Shown: in pieces, positions 15,167-23,093 of the stretch
How positions within the stretch are numbered: position 1 is the first letter of the stretch
How the letters are laid out: the number at the start of each line of letters is the position of its first letter
Assembly (NCBI RefSeq): GCF_000819785.1
Contig: NZ_CDBK01000083.1
Location: forward strand, 1 to 32,876
From: Aeromonas caviae
Lineage (GTDB): Bacteria; Pseudomonadota; Gammaproteobacteria; Enterobacterales; Aeromonadaceae
Direction: 5' to 3'
Length of the DNA: 32,876 bases
The notes under the pieces: generated by a model
Seen by the model: the letters and a program-made list of their open reading frames with translations, nothing else
What the model was told of the DNA's origin: nothing
Databases searched by the model: none
Made by a program: the position numbers and the translations under genes

Positions 15167-16582
15167 ATGTTGTCAATGCGTATCATGCCGTTGCTCAAGG
15201 CTGCCTGCCTGAGCCTGATGTTGTCCGCCTGTGTCGCCCCCCTGCTGATGATGAGCCCCACCAGCCAGCTGATGTGGGCCCTGCTCAAGCCGCTGGTCGG
15301 TTTCGATCCGAACGAGGCCAACCTGTTCGAGCAGCCGCTGATCAAGGACAGAATGACTGCCATGCTGGGGCCCAACTACGAGAGCACCATGCAGCTGCTC
15401 AAGACCGCCGACGAGCTGCAACAGGAGGGGCCGCTCTTTTACGTGGTCTCCCGCTACGCCCCCGTGCCGGACGTGGCCAAACAGGCCGGCATGGTCTGGA
15501 ACGCCGACACCAACCAGCTCGCCGTCATGGTGCAAAAAGGTGACGGGGCGACCCAGGTCTTCGGGGAAAACCTGACGGCCGCCACCCCGACCTGGCCCAG
15601 CGCCATGCAGGGCTGGCAGTCCCAGGCCACCCCGGCCGCCACGGCCCTGACCGGTGCCGGTCAGGGGCTCACGGGCGCTGGCAGTTCTCTGCTGGGCACC
15701 ATGATGGGGGGCCTGCAACAGAGCGCCAGCAAGGCCCTGTCCGACTCCACCAGACAGGTGATCGGCAGTGCCGCCACCACGGCGCAGCAACAAGCGACCA
15801 AGGCGGCGAGCGACTCGGCCAAACAGGCCGCCAGCAGCGCAGCGACCATCAGTGTCGCCACCACGGCGCAGCAGCAAACCGCCAAGGCGGTGAGCGACAG
15901 CGCCAAGCAGGCCGCCAGCAGTGCCGCAACCACGGCGCAGCAGCAAGCCGAAAAGGCGGTGAGCGACACCGCCAAACAGGCCGCCAGCAGCGCAGCCACC
16001 ATCAGTGCCGCCACCACCGCGCAGCAGCAAACCGCCAAGGCGGTAAGTGACGCCGCCAAACAGGCTGCCAGCAGCGCAGCGACCATCAGTGCCGCAACCA
16101 CGGCGCAGCAGCAAGCCGCCAAGGCAGTGAGTGACAGCACCAAGCAGGCCGTCAGCAGCGCCACCACTACAGCGCAGCAACAAGCCGCCAAGGCAGTAAG
16201 TGACACCGCCAAACAGGCTGCCAGCAGCGCAGCGACCAGCAGTGCCGCAACCACGGCGCAGCAACAAGCCGTCAAGGCGGTGAGCGACAGCGCCAAGCAG
16301 GCCGCCAGCAGTGCAGCGACCATCAGTGCCGCCACCACCGCACAGCAGCAAGCGACCAAGGCAGTGAACGACAGCGCCAAGCAGGCCGCCAGCAGTGCCG
16401 CAACCACGGCGAAGCAACAAGCCGCCAGCAGCGCAGCGACCATCAGTGCCGCGACCAGTGCACAGCAGCAAGCGGCCAAGGCGGTGCAGCAACAGGGCGA
16501 GAAGCGGGAAGCGACTTCCGGCACCCTGAGCGATCAGGCCAGGGCGGATGCCGAAGCGGAGCTGGAAAAACTGCTTAACTGA
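15167..16582 (+). CDS. Lipoprotein with long Ala/Ser/Gln-rich 28-residue repeats
   Basis: A 471-residue predicted lipoprotein. A signal peptide ends in the lipobox LSAC with Cys22. Residues ~23-190 form a globular or helical head without a family I recognise. Residues ~190-445 are nine tandem units built on SAKQAASSAATISAATTAQQ plus QAAKAVSD: most are 28 residues, three are 23 because they lack the ISAAT five. The units are four heptads long with Ala at core positions, which suggests a long helical rod or coiled coil. The tail (ARADAEAELEKLLN) is charged. There is no strong ribosome binding site; in-frame ATGs at 15176 and 15185 are alternatives that keep the lipobox. The product should be anchored to a membrane and extend into the periplasm. 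Confidence 0.78.
   Translation: MLSMRIMPLLKAACLSLMLSACVAPLLMMSPTSQLMWALLKPLVGFDPNEANLFEQPLIKDRMTAMLGPNYESTMQLLKTADELQQEGPLFYVVSRYAPVPDVAKQAGMVWNADTNQLAVMVQKGDGATQVFGENLTAATPTWPSAMQGWQSQATPAATALTGAGQGLTGAGSSLLGTMMGGLQQSASKALSDSTRQVIGSAATTAQQQATKAASDSAKQAASSAATISVATTAQQQTAKAVSDSAKQAASSAATTAQQQAEKAVSDTAKQAASSAATISAATTAQQQTAKAVSDAAKQAASSAATISAATTAQQQAAKAVSDSTKQAVSSATTTAQQQAAKAVSDTAKQAASSAATSSAATTAQQQAVKAVSDSAKQAASSAATISAATTAQQQATKAVNDSAKQAASSAATTAKQQAASSAATISAATSAQQQAAKAVQQQGEKREATSGTLSDQARADAEAELEKLLN
15745..16500 (+). repeat. 84/69 bp coding tandem repeats
   Basis: Nine direct repeats inside the lipoprotein gene, of 84 bp or, where five codons are missing, 69 bp. Phrases such as GCCAAGCAGGCCGCCAGCAG and CACGGCGCAGCAGCAA recur almost unchanged. 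High identity between units makes this stretch prone to length change by slipped replication or recombination. Confidence 0.85.
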
Positions 16583-16610
16583 CTTATTTAAGCGTCATGC
16601 CACCATAAAA

Positions 16611-16634
16611 ACAGGCCATCACATGATGGCCTGT
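16611..16634. terminator. Bidirectional terminator after lipoprotein gene
   Basis: ACAGGCCATCA and TGATGGCCTGT pair perfectly over 11 bp. AAAAA lies before and TGTTTATC after, giving T-rich tails on both strands. It stands between the lipoprotein gene and the convergent small membrane protein gene. Confidence 0.75.
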
Positions 16635-16662
16635 TGTTTATCTGACCCGTGGCAGGGGAAGA

Positions 16663-17040
16663 TCAGAAATGGCGGTCCTGCTCGGTGGGCTTGGCACCCT
16701 TCTCTTCGCTGTGCTCGATGGCGGTGCGGATAAGGTCGACGCCGGCCCGGATGATCAGCACCCCCATGTTGACCAGCTTGACGCAGACCCACATGAAGGT
16801 GATGAGCAGGATCAGCTTGAGCACCGTCTGGAAGGCCTCCAGGAAGTTCTGCTCCAGCTGGGCGGTGAGCCCGTTGGCGCTGCTCATCAGCCAGGTGTAC
16901 ACCTCGCGCACGAAGGGGATCCGGCTCGGCATCTCCAGCACGTCCAGCGCAGCAGGCAGGGCCTGGAAGATGACGATGCTGCCAAACAGTATCAGGATGA
17001 CGCCGATGGCAATCCCCAGAAAGAAACCGAACTGTCGCAT
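16663..17040 (-). CDS. Small hypothetical membrane protein
   Basis: A protein of about 125 residues with an N-terminal hydrophobic segment (residues ~5-30, FFLGIAIGVILILFGSIVIF), a middle amphipathic part and a second hydrophobic pair (~75-105, LKLILLITFMWVCVKLVNMGVLII), ending in a charged tail. I do not recognise the family. The ATG at 17040 follows a weak GTGGGG; the frame continues upstream with another hydrophobic stretch (LAAIVLLIHYIVGLF), so a TTG or GTG start that adds a third segment is possible. It is divergent from the Nudix-PAP2 gene. Confidence 0.6.
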   Translation of the reverse strand: MRQFGFFLGIAIGVILILFGSIVIFQALPAALDVLEMPSRIPFVREVYTWLMSSANGLTAQLEQNFLEAFQTVLKLILLITFMWVCVKLVNMGVLIIRAGVDLIRTAIEHSEEKGAKPTEQDRHF

Positions 17041-17212
17041 GAAGAGCCCCACAATGTAGTGAATGAGAAGAACAATAGCCGCCAATACTAGGGACTGCCC
17101 GCGCAGACGGCAATCCTTGCGTCCCCGACAGGGTCGGTGCCCCCTGCAAGCCATTGCCCGGCCGTCTGATTTCTGTGACCCTTGTCCCCACTCCTTGCCC
17201 CTGGGTGTCATC

Positions 17213-18589
17213 ATGTTTCGAGTCGTCTTCTGCCTGCTGCTGTTGCTGGGCGGTGCCCTGCCCGCCTCCCGCGCCGAATCCCCTCCCTCTGCGGCCGCCT
17301 GCGTGATCCGCCACCAGCAAGGGATCCTGCTGGTGCAGGACAGGCTCTCCTCGCGCTACAGCCTGAGCGGCGGCTACATCGACAGGGGGGAGACCCCGGA
17401 GCAGGCGGCCCTGCGCGAGCTGTTCGAGGAGACCGGCCTCCAGGGTCGCGTCACCGGCGAGCTGGGGCGCTGGCAACGGGCCAGGGTGTTCGCCTGCCAG
17501 ACCCTGGAGCCCCTGCGGGTCCAGCGGGGGACGGGGTTTGTCTCCTTGCTCCAGGCCCCGGATCTCGGTGGCGAGATCCTGAACGCCAGGCTGATCGCGG
17601 CCGCCGACCTGCCCCCTGACCAGCGTCGCTTCCCGGCGCAGATCGACTGGATAGCCCCGAGGCTGGCCGAGGTGCCCGAGAGCCAGGTGCTGTGGGTGAC
17701 GGATTTCAGCGACGCGGCCAGTGCGCTGCACCGCGCCGAGTTGCCGCAGATCCAGCGCCTGCAACAATGGCTCGGGGCGGATGCGCTCTGGCCAAGGGCG
17801 GGCAATCTGCTGGGCTCGGCCCCCTTCCAGCTGGCGCTGCTGCCCTTGCTGCTGCCCCTGCTCGGCTGGTCCAGGCTGCGCCACCTGCTGTTTGCCATGG
17901 TGCTGCTCACCCTGGTGGTGAACCTGCTCAAGGCGGGCATCGGCTGGCCCAGGCCCTTCCACCTGCAACCCGAGCTGGCCCGCCAGAGTGCCCAGGGCTT
18001 CGGCATGCCGAGCGGCCACGCCGCCTCGACCCTGCTCTACTGGGGCCTGCTGCTTGGTTGGCTGCCGGCGCTGCGGGTTTGGCAGGGGGCCCTGCTGGCC
18101 CTGTTGCTGGCCGGCGTGGCCGGACTGGCCCGGGTCTGGCTGGGGGTCCACTTCCTCTCGGATGTGGTGGCCGGCCTTGCCCTGGGGGCCCTGCTGCTGG
18201 CACTGCGCGCCCCGCTGGCGAAGCTGGCGGCACGCCCGCTCCCCTGGGCCGGGCTGCTCATCGCCAGCGCCCTCTCGGCCTGGCTCACCCAGTCCACCGC
18301 CCTGGCCGGGCTTGCCATGTTCACCCTGGGGCTGGTATCGGGTAATCTGCTATCACTCGAACGGAGCCCCACCCCCGCCCTGCCCGCCGCGCTGCTGACC
18401 CTGGCAGGGGGACTGGTCGTGGCAGGGCTCCTGTTCCTGGTGCCCGCGCTCACCAGCAGCTCTCTGCTGATCCTCGCGGGACAAGGGTGGCTCTTTGGCT
18501 GCCTGGGGTTCTGGCTCAGCGCCGGGCTCTGGTGGTCGTTGTCCGCTATCCGTCACGGTGCCCGAACCGGGCGCTCAACCCCTCGTTAA
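17213..18589 (+). CDS. Exported Nudix hydrolase fused to membrane PAP2 phosphatase
   Basis: A 458-residue fusion. A signal peptide or anchor (residues ~1-20) leads into a Nudix domain with a complete box: GYIDRGETPEQAALRELF then EETGL. From residue ~200 the protein is membrane-embedded and carries the PAP2 motifs KAGIGWPRP (K-x6-RP), MPSGH and ARVWLGVHFLSD (R-x5-H-x3-D; the usual Ser before Arg is Ala). PAP2 enzymes remove phosphate from lipid phosphates such as undecaprenyl diphosphate or phosphatidate. A Nudix domain outside the cytoplasm could cleave a diphosphate whose product feeds the PAP2 site; that coupling is inference. Its stop overlaps the ribosome binding site of the next gene, so the two are probably cotranscribed. 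Confidence 0.85.
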   Translation: MFRVVFCLLLLLGGALPASRAESPPSAAACVIRHQQGILLVQDRLSSRYSLSGGYIDRGETPEQAALRELFEETGLQGRVTGELGRWQRARVFACQTLEPLRVQRGTGFVSLLQAPDLGGEILNARLIAAADLPPDQRRFPAQIDWIAPRLAEVPESQVLWVTDFSDAASALHRAELPQIQRLQQWLGADALWPRAGNLLGSAPFQLALLPLLLPLLGWSRLRHLLFAMVLLTLVVNLLKAGIGWPRPFHLQPELARQSAQGFGMPSGHAASTLLYWGLLLGWLPALRVWQGALLALLLAGVAGLARVWLGVHFLSDVVAGLALGALLLALRAPLAKLAARPLPWAGLLIASALSAWLTQSTALAGLAMFTLGLVSGNLLSLERSPTPALPAALLTLAGGLVVAGLLFLVPALTSSSLLILAGQGWLFGCLGFWLSAGLWWSLSAIRHGARTGRSTPR

Positions 18590-18598
18590 GGGAATGCC

Positions 18599-19684
18599 AT
18601 GAATATGAAAAAAGTGGATTTGGCCAAGATCACCCTGGGCTTGCTGTTCCTCAGCCTGCTCATCATCTCGTGCTTCATGGTCTTGCGCCCCTTCCTGCCC
18701 GCCCTGGTGTGGTCGACCATGATCACCATCGCCACCTGGCCCCTGATGCAGATGGCCCAGCGCCTGCTGTGGGGCAAGCGCACCCTGGCGGCCTTGCTGA
18801 TGACCAGCATCTTGCTGCTCATCTTCGTCATTCCCCTCTTCATGACGCTGGCCAACGTGGCGGAGAAGGCCCCCATGCTCATCGAGCTGGGCACCGAGCT
18901 CAGCCAATCCCCGCCCCCCGAGCTGCTCTGGTTGCAGCAAGTGCCCCTGGTGGGCGACAAGCTCTATGAGTTCTGGCAGCAGATCCTCGCGAGCGGCGGC
19001 CAGGTGCTGTTCACCAAGCTGGCCCCCTACTTCGGCCAGACCGCCCGCTGGCTGGCGGCCCAGGCGGGCAACCTCGGCCTGCTGTTCGTCCACTTCCTGC
19101 TGACCGTGGCCATCTGCGGCCTGCTCTACCACTCGGGGGAGAAGGCGGCAGAAGGCATTCGCCGCTTCGCCCACCGTCTGGCGGGCCAGCGCGGTGACAA
19201 TGCGGTGGTGCTCGCCTCCCAGGCCATCCGTGCCGTCGCCATGGGGGTGGTGGTGACCGCCCTGGTGCAATCCTCGGTGGCGGGCCTGGGCCTGCTCATC
19301 GCCGGCATTCCCTATGTCATGGTGCTGGTGGTGCTGATGTTCCTGCTGATCGTCGCCCAGATAGGCCCCTTCCCGGTGCTGCTGGCCAGCGTCGGCTACC
19401 TCTACTGGAGCGGGGACACCACCTGGGGCACCTTCCTGCTGGTCTGGTCCCTGCTGGCGGGCACCATGGACAACTTCCTGCGCCCCTTCCTCATCAAACG
19501 CGGGGCCGACCTGCCGCTGATCCTCATTCTGGTGGGGGTCATCGGCGGCCTGCTGGCCATGGGGATCATCGGTCTCTTCATCGGCCCCGTGGTGCTGGCA
19601 GTGGGTTACACCCTGCTGGATGCCTGGATCAAGGAAGATGACCAACCGGCGACCGCTCTGGTGGAACCGCCCAAGGCGCCGTGA
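18599..19684 (+). CDS. ydiK: AI-2E family transporter YdiK
   Basis: A 361-residue polytopic inner-membrane protein with about eight hydrophobic segments. It resembles E. coli YdiK throughout: IRAVAMGVVVTALVQ, the YWSGDTTWGTFLLVWS stretch and RGADLPLILILVGVIGGL each have near-identical equivalents. It belongs to the AI-2E (PerM/TqsA/YdiK) family; YdiK itself has no firmly assigned substrate that I know of. AAGGGA overlaps the stop of the Nudix-PAP2 gene, and the start follows 9 bases after that stop, which fits coupled translation. A terminator follows at 19707. Confidence 0.9.
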   Translation: MNMKKVDLAKITLGLLFLSLLIISCFMVLRPFLPALVWSTMITIATWPLMQMAQRLLWGKRTLAALLMTSILLLIFVIPLFMTLANVAEKAPMLIELGTELSQSPPPELLWLQQVPLVGDKLYEFWQQILASGGQVLFTKLAPYFGQTARWLAAQAGNLGLLFVHFLLTVAICGLLYHSGEKAAEGIRRFAHRLAGQRGDNAVVLASQAIRAVAMGVVVTALVQSSVAGLGLLIAGIPYVMVLVVLMFLLIVAQIGPFPVLLASVGYLYWSGDTTWGTFLLVWSLLAGTMDNFLRPFLIKRGADLPLILILVGVIGGLLAMGIIGLFIGPVVLAVGYTLLDAWIKEDDQPATALVEPPKAP

Positions 19685-19706
19685 CGATTCATTCATCCCC
19701 GATGCA

Positions 19707-19730
19707 AAGAGCCGCCCCAGGGCGGCTCTT
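19707..19730 (+). terminator. Terminator after ydiK
   Basis: AAGAGCCGCCC and GGGCGGCTCTT pair perfectly over 11 bp with a CA centre, followed by CTGTTTATT. It lies 22 bp after the ydiK stop. Confidence 0.8.
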
Positions 19731-19749
19731 CTGTTTATTACCGTCCCAT

Positions 19750-19780
19750 GTAGGTTCGATGAGCGAAGCGTAATCGGACG
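19750..19780. repeat. Possible dispersed GAGCGAAGCG-type repeat
   Basis: The sequence has GTAGG, then a TTCGAT / ATCGGA imperfect inverted pair around GAGCGAAGCGTA. This layout (GTAGG, short stem, loop with GCGAAGCG) is like short repeats that occur in many copies in gammaproteobacterial genomes. Only one copy is in the window, so repetition cannot be shown here. Confidence 0.35.
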
Positions 19781-19929
19781 ATCGAGATGCCGCTGTCCGG
19801 TGTGTCCATGAATCAGCGGCATCTGTCTGCAGGGAAATATGGATGGCTGTTATAGCGGGAGAATTGATTTACGCGAACGTCTGATTACCCCTTACGGCTA
19901 ATCGAGCCAACGGCTGGTCGCGGCGTTTA

Positions 19930-19973
19930 GAACCAAAGTTCGAACCGGAACGCCAAAACACGAACCAGGGTTC
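19930..19973. promoter_or_regulatory. Paired GAAC-N4-GTTC operator candidates
   Basis: GAACCAAAGTTC (19930-19941) and GAACCAGGGTTC (19962-19973) are two palindromes of the same form, start to start 32 bp or about three helical turns apart. Further GAAC half sites lie between them at 19942 and 19948. They stand 78 bp before the dehydrogenase start. The regulator is unknown; no regulator gene is adjacent. Confidence 0.5.
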
Positions 19974-20050
19974 GAATCACTCCTTCCCCTCCCCTGTTCC
20001 CTGCCGAAGGCGCCCGCCACAATGCCTGCACCATTGGAGGAGAACACAAG

Positions 20051-20755
20051 ATGAACGAACTGAGAGCAACACGGGCCCTCATCAGCGGCGGCGCCAGCGG
20101 CATCGGACTGGCCATCGCCGAGGCCCTGGCCAGCCAGGGGGTGGAGCTGATCCTGGCTTCCCGCCGCCTGGGGCTGCTGGAGCAGGAAGCGGCCAGACTG
20201 GAGGCGCGATACGGGGTGCGAGTCATGGCACTGGCGCTGGATGTGTGCGACGGCGATCAGGTGCGGGACGGCCATGCCCGGATCCGGGAACGGCTAGGCC
20301 CCGTCGATCTGCTCATCAACAACAGCGGGGTCGGCAGCGACCACCTGGTGCAGGATCTGCCGGAATCGGAGTGGGACAGGGTGATGGATACCTGTGCCAA
20401 GGGCACCTTCCTGCTGACCCGGGCCTGCCTGCCGGACATGCTGGCAAACCGCCACGGCACCGTCATCAACATCGCCTCCCAGGCCGCCAGGCACGGCTAT
20501 GCAAGGGCCAGCGTCTACTGCGCTGCCAAGTTTGCGGTGCTGGGGTTCGCCCGGGCACTGCGGGAAGAGGTGCAGCATCAAGGCATCCGGGTCCACACCC
20601 TCTGTCCCGGACTGGTGCAGGTGCCGCCCCCGGCCTGCCCGGGCGATCGCAAGCCCGGCTGGCTCCAGGTGGAGGATCTGGCCGAGGCCGTGCTCTACAC
20701 CCTGCGCCAACCCGCTCACGTCCAGCTCGACGAGATCGGCATGACGGGGATCTGA
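20051..20755 (+). CDS. Short-chain dehydrogenase/reductase
   Basis: A 234-residue classical SDR oxidoreductase. The dinucleotide-binding motif SGGASGIGLAIAE is at residues ~13-25, a basic pair in ASRR after strand beta-2 suggests NADP preference, NNSG is at ~93-96, the catalytic Ser lies in NIASQAARHG, and the Tyr and Lys in YCAAK. GGAGGAG precedes the start. It stands alone between two terminators, behind a pair of palindromic operator candidates. The substrate is unknown. Confidence 0.88.
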   Translation: MNELRATRALISGGASGIGLAIAEALASQGVELILASRRLGLLEQEAARLEARYGVRVMALALDVCDGDQVRDGHARIRERLGPVDLLINNSGVGSDHLVQDLPESEWDRVMDTCAKGTFLLTRACLPDMLANRHGTVINIASQAARHGYARASVYCAAKFAVLGFARALREEVQHQGIRVHTLCPGLVQVPPPACPGDRKPGWLQVEDLAEAVLYTLRQPAHVQLDEIGMTGI

Positions 20756-20782
20756 GCGAGGCGCCATGGAACGCCAGCAAGG

Positions 20783-20808
20783 ACAAGGGGCGCCGAGGCG
20801 CCCCTTGT
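20783..20808 (+). terminator. Terminator after SDR gene
   Basis: ACAAGGGGCGCC and GGCGCCCCTTGT pair perfectly over 12 bp with a GA centre, followed by TCTG. It ends the dehydrogenase gene and, with a small CCGCC-AGA-GGCGG hairpin at 20820-20832, may also stop the convergent agmatine operon. Confidence 0.7.
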
Positions 20809-20845
20809 TCTGCGTCACACCGCCAGAGGCGGCCTGCGCGTAAGA

Positions 20846-21967
20846 TCAGGCAGGTTGATGGAGGGTGATGCAGTGGATGCCGCCGCCCCCGGCCGCCACC
20901 GGGTCTATGTCTATCTGCACTATCTTGCGCCCCGGATAGAGGCTGGCCAGCAGATCCCGGCAATGGCGGTCGGCCCTGGCATCCCCGAACTGGGGAGCGA
21001 TGACGGCGCCGTTGATAGGCAGGTAGTTGATGTAACCGGCGGCAAAGTCCGGGCTGCGGCTGAACTTGTTGTCCCGCCCGCCCAGGGGCGGCGGCAGCTG
21101 ATGCAGCTCCAGCTTGTTGCCGTCGGCGTCCGTCGCCTGCTGCAGGATGGCGAGGTGCTGGCGGGTCACCTTGTAGTCGTAAGAGTCGGGATCGTTGTCC
21201 ATGTTGATCACCACCACCCCGGGGCGCACGAAGCGGGCGTAGAAGTCCACGTGGGCATCCGTGATGTCGCGGCCCTTGATCCCCGGCAGCCAGATGATCT
21301 TGCGCAGCCCCAGGTTGGCCTTGAGCTCCGCCTCCACCTGCGCCTTGGTGAGGCCGGGGTTGCGGTTGCTGTTGATCCAGCTGCTCTCGGTCATGATGGC
21401 GGTGCCGTTGCCATCCACCTCGATGCCGCCCCCCTCACCGATGAGCTCGCTCTGCAGGTAATAGGCATCGGTCTGCCGGCCCACCAGGGCGGCGACCCTG
21501 GCGTCATGGCTGTGCTCCTGCTTGTCACCCCAGCCGTTGAAGTTGAAGTCCACCAGCCCGAGCCCTCCCTGCTCGTCCTGCACGAAGACGCCGCCGGTAT
21601 CCCGCAGCCAGATGTCATCCATCTCGGCGTGGACGAAGTGGGTGTTGCGCTCGCCGCACAACTGGCGCGCCAGCGCTTCGTCATCCTCGTGGCAGAGCAC
21701 GTTGACCCGGGTGTAAGGCACCATGGCCTGCACCAGCCGCCCTATGGTGGCCTGCACCTCCTTGTAGTGGCGACCCCAGATCTCGCTGGTGGCCCCGAAG
21801 GCCACCCACACCAGGGCCTGGGGGGAGGACTCCTCCGGCATGTGGTAGCGAGCGGCGGCGCCGGGTTCGCCGGCGGCGAAGGCCGCGCGGGCACCGGGCA
21901 GGCTGCCAAACCCGGCAATGGCGCCGAGGGCGACCAGTTGTTTCAATACGTGGCGTCGGGAAAACAT
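20846..21967 (-). CDS. Tat-exported agmatine deiminase (second copy, Agu2A'-like)
   Basis: A 373-residue agmatine deiminase (agmatine iminohydrolase), converting agmatine to N-carbamoylputrescine. Residues 1-32 form a twin-arginine signal (SRRHVLKQL, hydrophobic core, ARA cleavage site), so it should work in the periplasm. Catalytic motifs are present: DDIWLRDTGG, EGGGIEVDG, DAHVDFYARF and nucleophile Cys ~366 in GGGGIHCIT. I chose 21967 because AGGAG stands 7 nt upstream; an ATG at 22027 would bury the Tat motif. It is the last gene of the operon, 16 bases after the polyamine-binding protein. The set deiminase, amidase, binding protein, exported deiminase matches the layout I recall for agu2ABCA' of Pseudomonas aeruginosa. 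Confidence 0.9.
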   Translation of the reverse strand: MFSRRHVLKQLVALGAIAGFGSLPGARAAFAAGEPGAAARYHMPEESSPQALVWVAFGATSEIWGRHYKEVQATIGRLVQAMVPYTRVNVLCHEDDEALARQLCGERNTHFVHAEMDDIWLRDTGGVFVQDEQGGLGLVDFNFNGWGDKQEHSHDARVAALVGRQTDAYYLQSELIGEGGGIEVDGNGTAIMTESSWINSNRNPGLTKAQVEAELKANLGLRKIIWLPGIKGRDITDAHVDFYARFVRPGVVVINMDNDPDSYDYKVTRQHLAILQQATDADGNKLELHQLPPPLGGRDNKFSRSPDFAAGYINYLPINGAVIAPQFGDARADRHCRDLLASLYPGRKIVQIDIDPVAAGGGGIHCITLHQPA

Positions 21968-21983
21968 CGTTCTACTCCTGGGT

Positions 21984-23093
21984 TCAGAGGCTGCTCTTGA
22001 AGCGAGTCCAGGCTCGCATGCGGGCACGCATCTGGGATTGTGCTATATCCTGACCCGGAATGAGCCGCTGGTAGCTGGCCTCGTCCAGGTAGATATCCGG
22101 GTTGGCCGTCATGGTGGCATCCACCATGGGTCTGGCCTTGGCACTGGCAGTCGGATAACCGGTGCTGTTGGTGATGGCCGCCATGTTGGCCGGGCGCATC
22201 ACGAAGTTGATAAAGGCATAGGCATAGTCAGGATGGGGGGCATCCGCCGGGATCGCCATGGTGTCCATCCAGATGGTGCTCCCCTCCTTCGGCAATCGGT
22301 ATTCGAAGTCGACCCGCTTGCCCGCCTCGGCGGCGGCGCGCCTGGCCTGAGTCATGTCGCCGCTGTAGCCCAGGGAGAGGCAGAGATCCCCGTTCACCAG
22401 CTGAGTCACCGGCTGGGACTGGAACTTGCGGATATAGGGCTTGATCCCCTTGAGCAGGGCCAGGGCCGCCTCCAGATCGTCCGCCTTGCCGCTGCGGGGA
22501 TCCCGCCCAAGATAGTGCAGCACCACCGCCAGCACCTCGTCCGGGGAGTCGATGACCGAGATGCCGCAATCTGCAAATTTCGCCGCCAGCTCGGGCTTGA
22601 ACAGCATGTCCAGGCTGCTGACCGGGGCATCCGGCATCCTCTGCCGGATGGCGTCCGCGTTGTAGGTGAGCCCTATGGTGCCCCAGGTGTAGGGCACCAC
22701 AGCCTCCTTCGCATGGGGGTAGGCCTGCTGCAACCGCGCCAGGCCGGGGTCTATGTCCCCCAGGTGTTGCAGCTTGCCCTTGTCGAGGGGCTGCAGGCTG
22801 CCCGCCCGCATCAGCCGCTCCGCCACCGTGTCCCCCGGGAAGATGAGGTCATACCCGCTGCGACCCGCCATCAGCTTGGCCTCCAGGGTCTCGCTGCTGT
22901 CCATCACGTCGTAGATGACCCGGATCCCGGTCTCCCGGGTGAATTCGCTCAGGGTATCGGGGGCGAAATAATCGGACCAGTTGTAGAGGCGCAGCACCTT
23001 CTCCTCTGTCGCCTCCCCCGCCCCTTCTGCGGCCTGGGCCCCCAGACCCAGCAGCAGGGCCAGTGCCGTGGCTATCTTGGTCAAGGCGCTCAT
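21984..23093 (-). CDS. Polyamine-type periplasmic binding protein (PotF/PotD-like, AguC-like)
   Basis: A 369-residue exported binding protein. After a signal peptide (residues ~1-21, ending AQA) come the PotD/PotF family signatures LRLYNWSDYFAPDTLSEF, YDLIFPGDTVAERL, VPYTWGTIGLTYN and SLGYSGDM. This family binds putrescine, spermidine or related amines. Its ATG overlaps the stop of aguB (ATGA). No permease or ATPase gene is in the operon, so it would have to work with a transporter encoded elsewhere or act as a sensor or scavenger. Its placement between amidase and exported deiminase suggests agmatine or N-carbamoylputrescine as ligand (inference). Confidence 0.87.
   Translation of the reverse strand: MSALTKIATALALLLGLGAQAAEGAGEATEEKVLRLYNWSDYFAPDTLSEFTRETGIRVIYDVMDSSETLEAKLMAGRSGYDLIFPGDTVAERLMRAGSLQPLDKGKLQHLGDIDPGLARLQQAYPHAKEAVVPYTWGTIGLTYNADAIRQRMPDAPVSSLDMLFKPELAAKFADCGISVIDSPDEVLAVVLHYLGRDPRSGKADDLEAALALLKGIKPYIRKFQSQPVTQLVNGDLCLSLGYSGDMTQARRAAAEAGKRVDFEYRLPKEGSTIWMDTMAIPADAPHPDYAYAFINFVMRPANMAAITNSTGYPTASAKARPMVDATMTANPDIYLDEASYQRLIPGQDIAQSQMRARMRAWTRFKSSL

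Larger units (their letters stand above)
19685..20050. other. Intergenic region between ydiK and the SDR gene
   Basis: No gene is seen in these 366 bases. They hold the ydiK terminator, a short repeat-like element (19750-19780), a long-loop inverted repeat (AGATGCCGCTG at 19785-19795 with CAGCGGCATCT at 19814-19824), two GAAC-N4-GTTC palindromes (19930-19941 and 19962-19973) and the GGAGGAG ribosome binding site of the dehydrogenase. Confidence 0.6.

Noticed and set aside
19960..19990. tRNA 3' part (GGTTCGAATC resembles a T-arm)
   Set aside because: No matching acceptor stem, anticodon arm or CCA end is found around it; the sequence is better explained as one of two GAAC-N4-GTTC palindromes.
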